From Bacillota bacterium (GTDB lineage: Bacteria; Bacillota; Bacilli; Thermoactinomycetales; DSM-44946), in NCBI GenBank assembly GCA_021793745.1, contig JAJYSD010000148.1, forward strand, positions 1-5,002: a stretch of DNA of 5,002 bases, in the 5' to 3' direction. This document shows, one piece after another, positions 1 through 5,002 of the stretch (positions within the stretch are counted from its first letter, which is position 1; the number at the start of each line of letters is the position of its first letter). Under the pieces are notes generated by a model. That model was not told the DNA's origin. It saw nothing but the letters and a program-made list of their open reading frames with translations, and did no database searches. Made by a program: the position numbers and the translations under genes.

Positions 1-439
1 CCTTGGCCCCGGCCCGGAGGGTCCGCTGGATGGCCTGTTTCATTGCGCGGCGGAAGGAGATACGACGTTCCAGCTGTTGGGCGATGTTCTCCGCAACCAA
101 TTTGGCATCCAGTTCCGGCACCTTGATTTCACTGATGTTGATGTGCACCTTTTTCCCGGTCATCTTGACCAGTTCCTGGCGCAGCGCTTCCACTTCCGCT
201 CCGCCCTTCCCGATCACCATGCCGGGCTTTGCGGTGTGGATGGTGATGTTCACCCGGTTGGCGGCCCGCTCGATTTCGATGGTGGAAACGGCGGCATCCT
301 TCAACCGGCGACCGATATATTCACGGATTCGAATATCCTCGTGCAACAGGTCGGCATAATCCTTTCCGGCGTACCACTTGGACTCCCAGTCCCGGATGAT
401 TCCAACCCGGAGTCCCACCGGACTTACCTTTTGACCCAC
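1..439 (-). CDS. rpsC: 30S ribosomal protein S3, N-terminal part (cut by window edge)
   Basis: S3 is a 30S head protein at the mRNA entry channel, involved in unwinding incoming mRNA. The first 146 residues are in the window; the family is usually about 210-220 residues, so the C-terminal third lies beyond the left edge. I read a GTG start giving (M)[10 protein letters not shown] followed by [13 protein letters not shown], the standard bacterial S3 N-terminus, although the usual Asn at residue 6 is Ser. The type II KH domain shows the GxxG loop as VIGKGG (residues 75-80). The basic motif ISFRRAMKQ (about 127-135) supplies Arg130, Arg131 and Lys134, equivalent to the residues linked to helicase activity in E. 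coli S3. It lies 14 bases after rplV, so it is probably translated by the same ribosomes. Identification is secure; no frameshift is seen. Confidence 0.97.
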   Translation of the reverse strand, partial: MGQKVSPVGLRVGIIRDWESKWYAGKDYADLLHEDIRIREYIGRRLKDAAVSTIEIERAANRVNITIHTAKPGMVIGKGGAEVEALRQELVKMTGKKVHINISEIKVPELDAKLVAENIAQQLERRISFRRAMKQAIQRTLRAGAK

Positions 440-446
440 CGGTTCA

Positions 447-454
447 TCCCTCCT
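447..454 (-). promoter_or_regulatory. Ribosome binding site deciding the GTG start of rpsC
   Basis: On the minus strand this reads AGGAGGGA, and its first base is the last A of the rplV stop codon. Nine bases separate GGAGG from the GTG at 437-439. An ATG at 444-446 is too close to the site and is out of frame with S3, so GTG is the true start. Confidence 0.8.
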
Positions 455-786
455 TATTCATCGGACACGACCACGGTGATGTGGCTGGTCCGCTTGTTGA
501 TCCGGCCGGCCCGCCCCCTAGCCATCGGGCGGTACCGCTTCATCGTCGGACCTTCGTCCACGTAGGCTTTCTCGATATAAAGGCGCGAGGTATCCATGTT
601 GTAGTTGTGCTCCGCATTGGCCACCGCCGAGCGCAACACCTTTTCAATGATCGGCGAGGCGGCCCGGGGAGTAAAACGCAGGATCGCCAAGGCTTCCTCC
701 ACGGACTTCCCGCGGATCAAGTCAATTACCAGCCGCGCCTTGCGGGGTGCGATCCGGACGTAACGTGCGACGGCTCTCGCTCGCAT
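454..786 (-). CDS. rplV: 50S ribosomal protein L22
   Basis: L22 is an early-binding 50S protein. Its long beta-hairpin lines the nascent-peptide exit tunnel near the macrolide site. The 110-residue product is close to the usual family length of about 110-113. The N-terminus [20 protein letters not shown] matches the family, with RIAPRKAR at 11-18. The middle carries SAVANAEHN (53-61). The C-terminal extended hairpin (about 78-107) contains the basic stretch [18 protein letters not shown] and the strand SHITVVV. The ATG start has AGGAGGT seven bases upstream. It follows rpsS after 32 bases and precedes rpsC by 14. I see no insertion or deletion in the tunnel loop that would suggest macrolide resistance. 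Nothing is unusual for the family. Confidence 0.98.
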   Translation of the reverse strand: MRARAVARYVRIAPRKARLVIDLIRGKSVEEALAILRFTPRAASPIIEKVLRSAVANAEHNYNMDTSRLYIEKAYVDEGPTMKRYRPMARGRAGRINKRTSHITVVVSDE

Positions 787-818
787 CTTTCAAACCTCCT
801 CTCTTCAAGACCGGTCCT

Positions 819-1100
819 CTACCGTTTGCGCGTCTTTTTATCATCGCCAGCGTGACCGCGGAAGGTGCGGGTGGGAACAAATTCACCCAGCTTGTGTCCC
901 ACCATATCCTCTGTCACGTACACCGGCACGTGTTTCCGACCGTCATAGACGGCGAAGGTGTGCCCGACGAATTCGGGGAAAATGGTGGAACGGCGGGACC
1001 AGGTCTTGATCACGCGCTTTTCGTTCTTCTCGTTCAGCTCCCGCACTTTTTTCATCAGGTGCTCATCGGCAAAGGGGCCTTTCTTCAGGCTGCGACCCAT
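819..1100 (-). CDS. rpsS: 30S ribosomal protein S19
   Basis: S19 sits in the 30S head, pairs with S13 and contacts the large subunit and the A-site tRNA region. The product is 93 residues, as expected. It opens with [10 protein letters not shown], has the basic core [18 protein letters not shown] (29-46), then the family signature [14 protein letters not shown] (67-80), and ends in a basic tail (DDKKTRKR). The ATG at 1098-1100 has GGGAGGT with seven bases of spacing. Another ATG at 1102-1104 overlaps it out of frame and is not the start. Unlike its neighbours, it lies 186 bases from the preceding gene (rplB), and its ribosome binding site can be paired into a hairpin, so translation may not simply follow from rplB. 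The stop codon is TAG. Confidence 0.98.
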   Translation of the reverse strand: MGRSLKKGPFADEHLMKKVRELNEKNEKRVIKTWSRRSTIFPEFVGHTFAVYDGRKHVPVYVTEDMVGHKLGEFVPTRTFRGHAGDDKKTRKR

Positions 1101-1107
1101 ACATGCG

Positions 1108-1152
1108 ACCTCCCTTCGGGCAGTTTTTCTCCGGGTCGAGAAGGGTATAGGT
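1108..1152 (-). promoter_or_regulatory. Inverted repeat that can sequester the rpsS Shine-Dalgarno
   Basis: On the mRNA, ACCT (1149-1152) and CCCTTC (1140-1145) pair with GAAGGG (1112-1117) and AGGT (1108-1111). This gives ten base pairs with a three-base ATA bulge and a 22-base loop. The 3' arm includes the complete GGGAGGT ribosome binding site of rpsS. A competing short hairpin, TTCTC with GAGAA, uses part of the 5' arm and would free the site. The pairing is read directly from sequence; a regulatory role is inferred. Confidence 0.55.
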
Positions 1153-1153
1153 A

Positions 1154-1179
1154 AGCGACAGCGCGTTGACCGCGCCGCT
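1154..1179 (-). repeat. GC-rich hairpin in rplB-rpsS spacer
   Basis: The mRNA reads AGCG then GCGCG, a GTCAA pentaloop, CGCGC, a three-base TGT bulge and CGCT. The nine pairs, almost all G-C, should be stable. The hairpin ends one base before the ribosome-binding-site-sequestering stem begins, so the two could stack. Confidence 0.55.
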
Positions 1180-1217
1180 CTCCAGGGAACGGCCCGAATC
1201 CTTCAAAAGCGCCCGTG

Positions 1218-1231
1218 CGCCCCATAGGGCG
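1218..1231 (-). repeat. CGCCC/GGGCG hairpin in rplB-rpsS spacer
   Basis: Five G-C pairs enclose the tetraloop TATG. A second GGGCG copy lies just downstream (GCGCACGGGCGC around 1208-1219) and could compete for the same CGCCC arm, so two alternative folds are possible. Confidence 0.45.
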
Positions 1232-1286
1232 ACGTAGAAAGGCGGTTGAGTGATCCGCGGCTCTGCGCTTACTCCATGTGGAGAAA

Positions 1287-2117
1287 TTATTTCTTGCGGC
1301 GCCGGACGATGTATTTGTCCGAAGGCTTGTTTTTCTTCCGGGTCTTGAAACCGAGAGTCGGTTTGCCCCACGGAGTCAGCGGCGACTTCCGCCCGATGGG
1401 AGCTTTACCCTCCCCGCCACCGTGCGGGTGGTCCACAGGGTTCATCGCCGAACCGCGAACCGACGGACGGCGTCCCAGCCAGCGCGCCCGTCCCGCTTTA
1501 CCGATCGTGATCAGTTCGTGGTCCACGTTGCCCACCTGGCCGATGGTGGCCCGGCACTCCTTGCGAACCATGCGAACCTCGCCGGATGCGAGACGAATGA
1601 TGGCATAATCGCCTTCCTTCCCCAACAGCTGCGCCTGGGCGCCCGCCGCGCGAACCATCTGTCCGCCGCGACCCGGTTTCAACTCGATGTTGTGGATCAC
1701 CGTACCCACCGGGATGTTGGCCAGGGGCAGGGCGTTACCCACCTTGATGTCCGCATCGGGCCCGGACATGATCTTGTCTCCCACCTTCAGCCCGTGGGGA
1801 GCCAGGATGTACCGCTTTTCGCCGTCTGCATAATGGATGAGGGCGATCCGCGCCGAGCGGTTGGGATCGTACTCGATGGTCGCCACCTTTCCGGGAATCC
1901 CATCCTTGTTCCGCTTGAAATCGATGATCCGGTACTTCCGCTTGTGCCCACCCCCGTGGTGGCGCACCGTGATTTTCCCTTGGTTGTTCCGCCCCGCTTT
2001 CCGGGTCAAGGGCGCAAGAAGGGATTTTTCCGGCTTATCGGTGGTGATCTCCTCAAAGGCGGAGACCGTCTTCTGCCGCACACCCGGAGAGGTGGGTTTA
2101 AAATGCTTGATACCCAT
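1287..2117 (-). CDS. rplB: 50S ribosomal protein L2
   Basis: L2 is a primary 23S rRNA binder needed for subunit association and peptidyl-transferase activity. The product is 276 residues, the normal length. It starts [14 protein letters not shown] and has the N-terminal RNA-binding motif [21 protein letters not shown] (split as 39-48 and 49-59), followed by the OB-fold and SH3-like domains. The hallmark [13 protein letters not shown] lies at 225-237; its histidines (230, 232) include the one equivalent to the functionally important His229 of E. coli. The C-terminus is a basic tail ending VRRRKK. AAGGAGGG upstream gives about eight bases of spacing to the ATG. It follows rplW after 26 bases. 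A 280-codon plus-strand open frame across it is an antisense shadow of its GC-rich codons. Confidence 0.99.
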   Translation of the reverse strand: MGIKHFKPTSPGVRQKTVSAFEEITTDKPEKSLLAPLTRKAGRNNQGKITVRHHGGGHKRKYRIIDFKRNKDGIPGKVATIEYDPNRSARIALIHYADGEKRYILAPHGLKVGDKIMSGPDADIKVGNALPLANIPVGTVIHNIELKPGRGGQMVRAAGAQAQLLGKEGDYAIIRLASGEVRMVRKECRATIGQVGNVDHELITIGKAGRARWLGRRPSVRGSAMNPVDHPHGGGEGKAPIGRKSPLTPWGKPTLGFKTRKKNKPSDKYIVRRRKK

Positions 2118-2143
2118 TGATTCTCCCTCCTTTTCTCAGGGGA

Positions 2144-2431
2144 TCAGACTTCGAAGACCTCGATCGCCTTGCTGTCCTCCGTCAGCTTCACAATGGCCTT
2201 TTTCCAGTTGGGCCTCCGTCCGCTGTAGCGGCCGAACCGCTTCACCTTTCCGCGGACGTTCATGGTGTTCACCTTTTCCACCTTCACACCGAAAATCTGC
2301 TCCACCGCCTGTTTGATCTCCGTCTTGTTGGCCTTCGGATCCACTTCGAAGACATACTTCTTCTCCGCCATCAGATCCGTCGACTTCTCGGTGATCACCG
2401 GACGGCGGATGATATCGCGAGGGTCTTTCAC
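2144..2431 (-). CDS. rplW: 50S ribosomal protein L23
   Basis: L23 lies at the rim of the exit tunnel and is the docking site for trigger factor and SRP. From the GTG at 2429-2431 the product is 95 residues starting (M)[16 protein letters not shown], matching Bacillus-type L23 in start and length. Glu15 in VITEKS corresponds to the chaperone-binding Glu18 of E. coli. The basic segment [19 protein letters not shown] (61-79) contacts 23S rRNA. A GTG three codons further upstream would give 98 residues, but the AGGAGGT there abuts it directly, whereas it lies nine bases from the chosen start. The chosen start overlaps the rplD stop as GTGA, a usual arrangement for translational coupling. Confidence 0.97.
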   Translation of the reverse strand: MKDPRDIIRRPVITEKSTDLMAEKKYVFEVDPKANKTEIKQAVEQIFGVKVEKVNTMNVRGKVKRFGRYSGRRPNWKKAIVKLTEDSKAIEVFEV

Positions 2432-3054
2432 CGGCCCCACACCTCCTCCACGCGGGCCACTGCGTCCCGAGTGAGGATCACTTTGTCGTGGTTCAAAATG
2501 TCGTACACGTTCAGTCCATCGGCTTTTACGAACTTCACCCCGGGAATGTTGCGGGCGGACAAGGCCACGTTTTCGTCGTATTCGGAGCTGACCAGCAGCG
2601 CTTTCCGGTCCGCCTTCAAATTGTCCAGAACCTTCACCATCTCACGGGTTTTGGGTTGTTCCATCTTCAGTGCGTCGAGGACGATCAGCTCATTATCCCT
2701 CACTTTGGACGACAGGGCCGACTTCATCGCCAGACGGCGCACTTTCTTCGGCAACTTGTAGGCATAGCTGCGGGGGGTCGGTCCGAAGACAACCCCTCCG
2801 CCCACCCACTGGGGCGAACGGATGCTGCCGTGACGGGCCCGGCCGGTCCCTTTCTGCCGCCAGGGCTTGCGTCCTCCTCCGCGTACGGCTGCCCGGTTCT
2901 TCACCGCATGGGTCCCCCGTCGCATCGACGCCAACTGCATGACAACGGCATCGTGGAGGGCGGCGGCATGAGGCTCGATACCGAACACGGCATCGGACAA
3001 TTCGATGTCGTCCACCTGGCTGCCGTTCATATCGTACACTGCCACCTTTGGCAT
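2428..3054 (-). CDS. rplD: 50S ribosomal protein L4
   Basis: L4 is an early 50S assembly protein whose long loop reaches the exit-tunnel constriction. In E. coli it also represses its own S10 operon through the leader; no such mechanism can be read here. The product is 208 residues, normal for the family. It starts [11 protein letters not shown], has the internal tunnel loop (about 45-95) with [19 protein letters not shown] (59-77) and the [13 protein letters not shown] segment, then [16 protein letters not shown] (100-115) and a Rossmann-like C-terminal half with [16 protein letters not shown] (180-195). AAAGGAGGA lies seven bases before the ATG. It follows rplC after 28 bases and overlaps the start of rplW by four. 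Confidence 0.98.
   Translation of the reverse strand: MPKVAVYDMNGSQVDDIELSDAVFGIEPHAAALHDAVVMQLASMRRGTHAVKNRAAVRGGGRKPWRQKGTGRARHGSIRSPQWVGGGVVFGPTPRSYAYKLPKKVRRLAMKSALSSKVRDNELIVLDALKMEQPKTREMVKVLDNLKADRKALLVSSEYDENVALSARNIPGVKFVKADGLNVYDILNHDKVILTRDAVARVEEVWGR
2441..2449 (-). promoter_or_regulatory. Ribosome binding site deciding the rplW start
   Basis: The mRNA reads GGAGGAGGT inside the last codons of rplD. It touches the GTG at 2438-2440 but lies nine bases from the GTG at 2429-2431, favouring the shorter, family-length L23. Confidence 0.75.
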
Positions 3055-3082
3055 GTCGGATCCTCCTTTCCCTTCGAAAACA

Positions 3083-3709
3083 TCACTGGCTCTTTACGGC
3101 AGACTTGATGATGACATAGCTGTTCCGCGGTCCCGGCACCGAACCCTTGATCAGGAGCAGGTTCCGCTCGGGGTCCACCTTGACCACCTTCAGGTTCTGG
3201 ATGGTCACGCGTTCGCCTCCCATGCGTCCGGGGAGGGATTGACCCTTAAACACGCGAGCCGGATCGACCGCCCCGAGGGAGCCGGGTCCCCGATGATACT
3301 TCGAGCCGTGGCTCATCGGTCCGCGGGCTTGATTGTGCCGCTTGATCGCGCCAGCAAAGCCCTTCCCCTTCGATGTGGCGGTAACATCCACCACTTCGCC
3401 TTCGGCGAACAGGTCGACCTTCACTTCCTGACCCAGTTCATACTCCGCCGGATTCATCCCGCGAATCTCGCGGATAAAGCGTTTCGGCGCCGTCCCGGCC
3501 TTTTTGGCATGGCCGATTTCCGGACGGTTCGCCCGATGTTCCTTCTTGTCTTCAAAACCGAGCTGAACGGCTTCGTACCCGTCCGTCGCTTTTTCTTTCT
3601 TCTGGAGAACGACACAGGGGCCCGCAGCAATCACCGTTACCGGCACCGCCGTGCCCTCGGCGTCAAAGACCTGTGTCATCCCCAGCTTCTTGCCGAGAAT
3701 CCCCTTCAC
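3083..3709 (-). CDS. rplC: 50S ribosomal protein L3
   Basis: L3 is one of the first proteins to bind 23S rRNA; its extension approaches the peptidyl-transferase centre. From the GTG at 3707-3709 the product is 208 residues: (M)[14 protein letters not shown], the standard beginning, then a beta-barrel domain. The central extension (about 112-168) contains [32 protein letters not shown] and [18 protein letters not shown]. The tail reads [12 protein letters not shown] and ends KSAVKSQ. A GTG three codons upstream leaves no room after AGGAGGT, so it is rejected as the start. The gene lies 37 bases after rpsJ and 28 before rplD. No drug-resistance change is evident in the loop near the catalytic centre, but I could not align it. 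Confidence 0.98.
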   Translation of the reverse strand: MKGILGKKLGMTQVFDAEGTAVPVTVIAAGPCVVLQKKEKATDGYEAVQLGFEDKKEHRANRPEIGHAKKAGTAPKRFIREIRGMNPAEYELGQEVKVDLFAEGEVVDVTATSKGKGFAGAIKRHNQARGPMSHGSKYHRGPGSLGAVDPARVFKGQSLPGRMGGERVTIQNLKVVKVDPERNLLLIKGSVPGPRNSYVIIKSAVKSQ

Positions 3710-3716
3710 CTCAAAC

Positions 3717-3723
3717 ACCTCCT
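3717..3723 (-). promoter_or_regulatory. Ribosome binding site deciding the rplC start
   Basis: The mRNA carries AGGAGGT, whose last bases overlap the upstream GTG at 3716-3718. Seven bases separate it from the GTG at 3707-3709, which gives the family-standard L3 N-terminus. Confidence 0.8.
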
Positions 3724-3746
3724 GACGGCCTGGGTTGCATCAGCCT

Positions 3747-4159
<413 letters not shown>

Positions 4160-4184
4160 CGCTGTCCACAAACCAACGAGTAAT

Positions 4185-4213
4185 ATTATATAAAAGAGAC
4201 GAGACAGTTGCAA
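4185..4213 (-). promoter_or_regulatory. Sigma-A promoter for the S10 operon
   Basis: On the minus strand a -35 TTGCAA (4208-4213, four of six matches to TTGACA) is followed by 17 bases and a perfect -10 TATAAT (4185-4190) within an AT-rich patch. Transcription should begin around 4177-4179, giving a leader of about 122 bases before rpsJ. It is the only strong promoter I see in the window. The -35 overlaps the 3' arm of the preceding terminator hairpin, so the two units are packed end to end. Confidence 0.8.
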
Positions 4214-4326
4214 GAAGAAATCGGGGCCTCCCCCGACAAAAAATCTTGCAGATGTCCCGCAATCCGGATCCTACCCGCCGGCGGATTTTCTTCGTCCAGG
4301 CCTACCGGCCGATATCCAACAGCCAT
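4186..4326 (-). CDS. Doubtful 46-codon small ORF
   Basis: ATG at 4324-4326 opens a 46-residue frame (MAVGYRPVGLDEENPPAGRI, then RIAGHLQDFL and SSCNCLVSFI) ending in TAA at 4186-4188. AGGAGGT stands upstream, but only three bases from the ATG, which is too close for efficient starting. The frame runs through the terminator-like hairpin and stops inside the -10 box of the S10 promoter. I recognise no family, and the Cys-rich end may be meaningless. I list it because of the full-strength ribosome binding site; it could equally be chance. Confidence 0.22.
   Translation of the reverse strand: MAVGYRPVGLDEENPPAGRIRIAGHLQDFLSGEAPISSCNCLVSFI
4209..4250 (-). terminator. Terminator-like bulged hairpin after the peptide-binding gene
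   Basis: The mRNA forms an outer stem TGCAAGA/TCTTGCA (4244-4250 with 4209-4215) and an inner stem TCGGGG/CCCCGA (4231-4236 with 4221-4226) around a GAGG loop, separated by T-rich strands (TTTTTTG and TTTCT). The inner stem is followed by TTTCTTCTT, an imperfect T-tract, so it probably ends transcription of the upstream gene. It stands about 145 bases past that gene's stop, which is long for a simple terminator. Confidence 0.6.
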
Positions 4327-4395
4327 GTTACCTCCTGTCCCGCCCCTTTGCAAGGCGCCCCCGATCTTTTCTACCGGCAGATTGGCTTAAAGGCC

Positions 4396-5002
4396 TCAGC
4401 GCTCCCCGTTTTTCAGATTTTCATCGATGCGTACCCACTTGAGCGTATACTTGGCTCCGACCGGATGACGGACCAGGTTCTTCACATAGGTCTTTTGCAG
4501 ATAAGCTTCCTTTTCGTAATAGAGGGGAGCCGCTCCCGCTTCTTCCACCAGGATTTTCTCCGCCTCGATCAAGTCCCTCTCGCGCTTCCGGTAGTCGGTA
4601 TTCTCCCGGGAGCGATCGATCAATCGATCATACCGCTTGTTGCTCCAGCCGCCGAAGTTGAGGGCGTTTTGGGAGTGCCACATCTCGAGGAAGGTCATCG
4701 GATCATTGTAATCCCCGGTCCAGCGGACGAAGGAGAGGTGAAATTTTCCCTGCTCCTCCACTTCAAATTTTTGTTTCTGGGGAAGGGGATGGATCCGGAT
4801 TTCGGCGCCGAGGTTTTTTTGCAACTGCTCCTTCAGGACGAGGGCGATCCGTTTCCGGTCATCATCATAGACGAGGAGCTCGATGGCGGGCAGGGTGTCG
4901 ATGTCCAGCTCCTCCATTCCCTCCCGCAGCAGGCTTTTGGCCTTTTCCGGATCGTGATCCACATATTCCTCCGCATGATCCCGGAAATAGCCCTCATACC
5001 CC
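4396..5002 (-). CDS. Oligopeptide ABC transporter substrate-binding protein, C-terminal part (cut by window edge)
   Basis: This is the C-terminal 201 residues of an extracellular solute-binding protein of family 5 (OppA/DppE), which captures peptides outside the cell and delivers them to an ABC permease. The frame is open to the right edge, so the start, the lipoprotein signal and the N-lobe lie outside the window. Evidence: GYFRDHAEEYVDHDPEKAKS followed by a leucine-rich helix, the VLKEQLQKNLGAEIRIHPL segment, and the family motif RWTGDYNDPMTFLEMW. Next come GGWSNKRYDRLI, the AEKILVEEAGAAPLYYE helix and strand, and a terminal VGAKYTLKWV. These match the hinge and C-terminal lobe of OppA-type proteins in order. 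It lies directly upstream of the S10 operon, where tufA or a small gene is usual in Bacillus. A terminator and a promoter lie between, so it is probably separately transcribed. I cannot tell OppA from DppE by sequence alone. Confidence 0.93.
   Translation of the reverse strand, partial: GYEGYFRDHAEEYVDHDPEKAKSLLREGMEELDIDTLPAIELLVYDDDRKRIALVLKEQLQKNLGAEIRIHPLPQKQKFEVEEQGKFHLSFVRWTGDYNDPMTFLEMWHSQNALNFGGWSNKRYDRLIDRSRENTDYRKRERDLIEAEKILVEEAGAAPLYYEKEAYLQKTYVKNLVRHPVGAKYTLKWVRIDENLKNGER

Larger units (their letters stand above)
1101..1286 (-). other. Long structured rplB-rpsS intercistronic spacer
   Basis: This 186-base spacer is far longer than the other gaps in the operon (none above 37 bases). 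I could not support a gene in it. The one ATG-started frame (1085-1225, 46 codons) lacks a ribosome binding site and matches no family I know. Reading along the mRNA, it holds a small CTCCA/TGGAG hairpin (1272-1283), possible GCGG/CCGC pairing (1255-1258 with 1242-1245), a CGCCC/GGGCG hairpin, a GCGCG/CGCGC hairpin, and a stem covering the rpsS ribosome binding site. No convincing sigma-A promoter or T-run terminator was found. Its role as an RNA element is inference. Confidence 0.6.

Noticed and set aside
444..446. ATG upstream of rpsC considered as its start
   Set aside because: Out of frame with S3 and only two bases from the ribosome binding site; GTG at 437-439 gives the family N-terminus.
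1138..1150. TATACC-like -10 in the rplB-rpsS spacer as an internal promoter
   Set aside because: No acceptable -35 at 16-18 bases upstream on the minus strand; the match is weak.
1206..1219. GCGC-ACGG-GCGC followed by TTTT as an internal terminator in the spacer
   Set aside because: Only four pairs and four T residues, and termination here would cut off essential ribosomal genes; more likely part of the alternative fold.
1085..1225. 46-codon frame starting at an ATG in the rplB-rpsS spacer
   Set aside because: No Shine-Dalgarno before the ATG, the start lies in a predicted hairpin loop, and the residues match no family. It overlaps rpsS by 16 bases, so coupling is conceivable but unsupported.
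1063..1371. 102-codon minus-strand frame bridging the end of rplB, the spacer and the start of rpsS
   Set aside because: About half of it overlaps two certain genes in another frame. No ribosome binding site supports an internal start, and I recognise no family.
1278..2120. 280-codon plus-strand open frame opposite rplB
   Set aside because: It lies wholly antisense to a clear L2 gene. Composition (Arg, Pro, His, Val rich) is typical of an opposite-strand shadow in GC-rich DNA, and no family is recognisable.
4960..4962. GTG in the peptide-binding gene as its true start
   Set aside because: The frame continues upstream to the window edge with family-like residues (GYEGYFRDH), and the resulting 188-residue protein would lack the signal and N-lobe. 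It is an internal valine.

Overview
The window carries the front of an S10 ribosomal-protein operon, all on the minus strand. Reading order (right to left here) is rpsJ (S10), rplC (L3), rplD (L4), rplW (L23), rplB (L2), rpsS (S19), rplV (L22) and rpsC (S3), the last cut by the window's left edge. Upstream, at the right edge and on the same strand, lies the 3' end of a gene for an oligopeptide ABC-transporter binding protein (OppA/DppE type). The gene order, strong AGGAGG ribosome binding sites, several GTG starts and the protein sequences point to a GC-rich member of the Bacillota. A moderately thermophilic Bacillales relative such as Thermoactinomycetaceae fits, but this is an inference from sequence feel, not a database match.

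Layout. 4396-5002: C-terminal 201 residues of the peptide-binding protein. 4056-4395: 340 bases with no recognised gene. This stretch holds a bulged terminator-like hairpin, a near-consensus sigma-A promoter whose -35 overlaps the 3' arm of that hairpin, and two small ORFs of doubtful status. One of these ends in a TGATG junction with the rpsJ start. 1-4055: the ribosomal-protein genes, tightly packed, with gaps of 14-37 bases and one 4-base GTGA overlap (rplD/rplW).

The exception to that packing is a 186-base spacer between rplB and rpsS. It can form several successive hairpins, and the last one pairs with the whole Shine-Dalgarno sequence of rpsS. This is the best candidate here for undescribed regulation.

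The eight proteins assemble into both subunits: S10, S19 and S3 in the 30S head; L3, L4, L23, L2 and L22 in the 50S core, peptidyl-transferase surroundings and exit tunnel. Three starts were set by ribosome binding site spacing and family alignment rather than by the longest open frame (rplC, rplW, rpsJ), and rpsC begins with GTG. The large plus-strand open frames are antisense shadows. I see no mobile element, CRISPR array, tRNA or rRNA.
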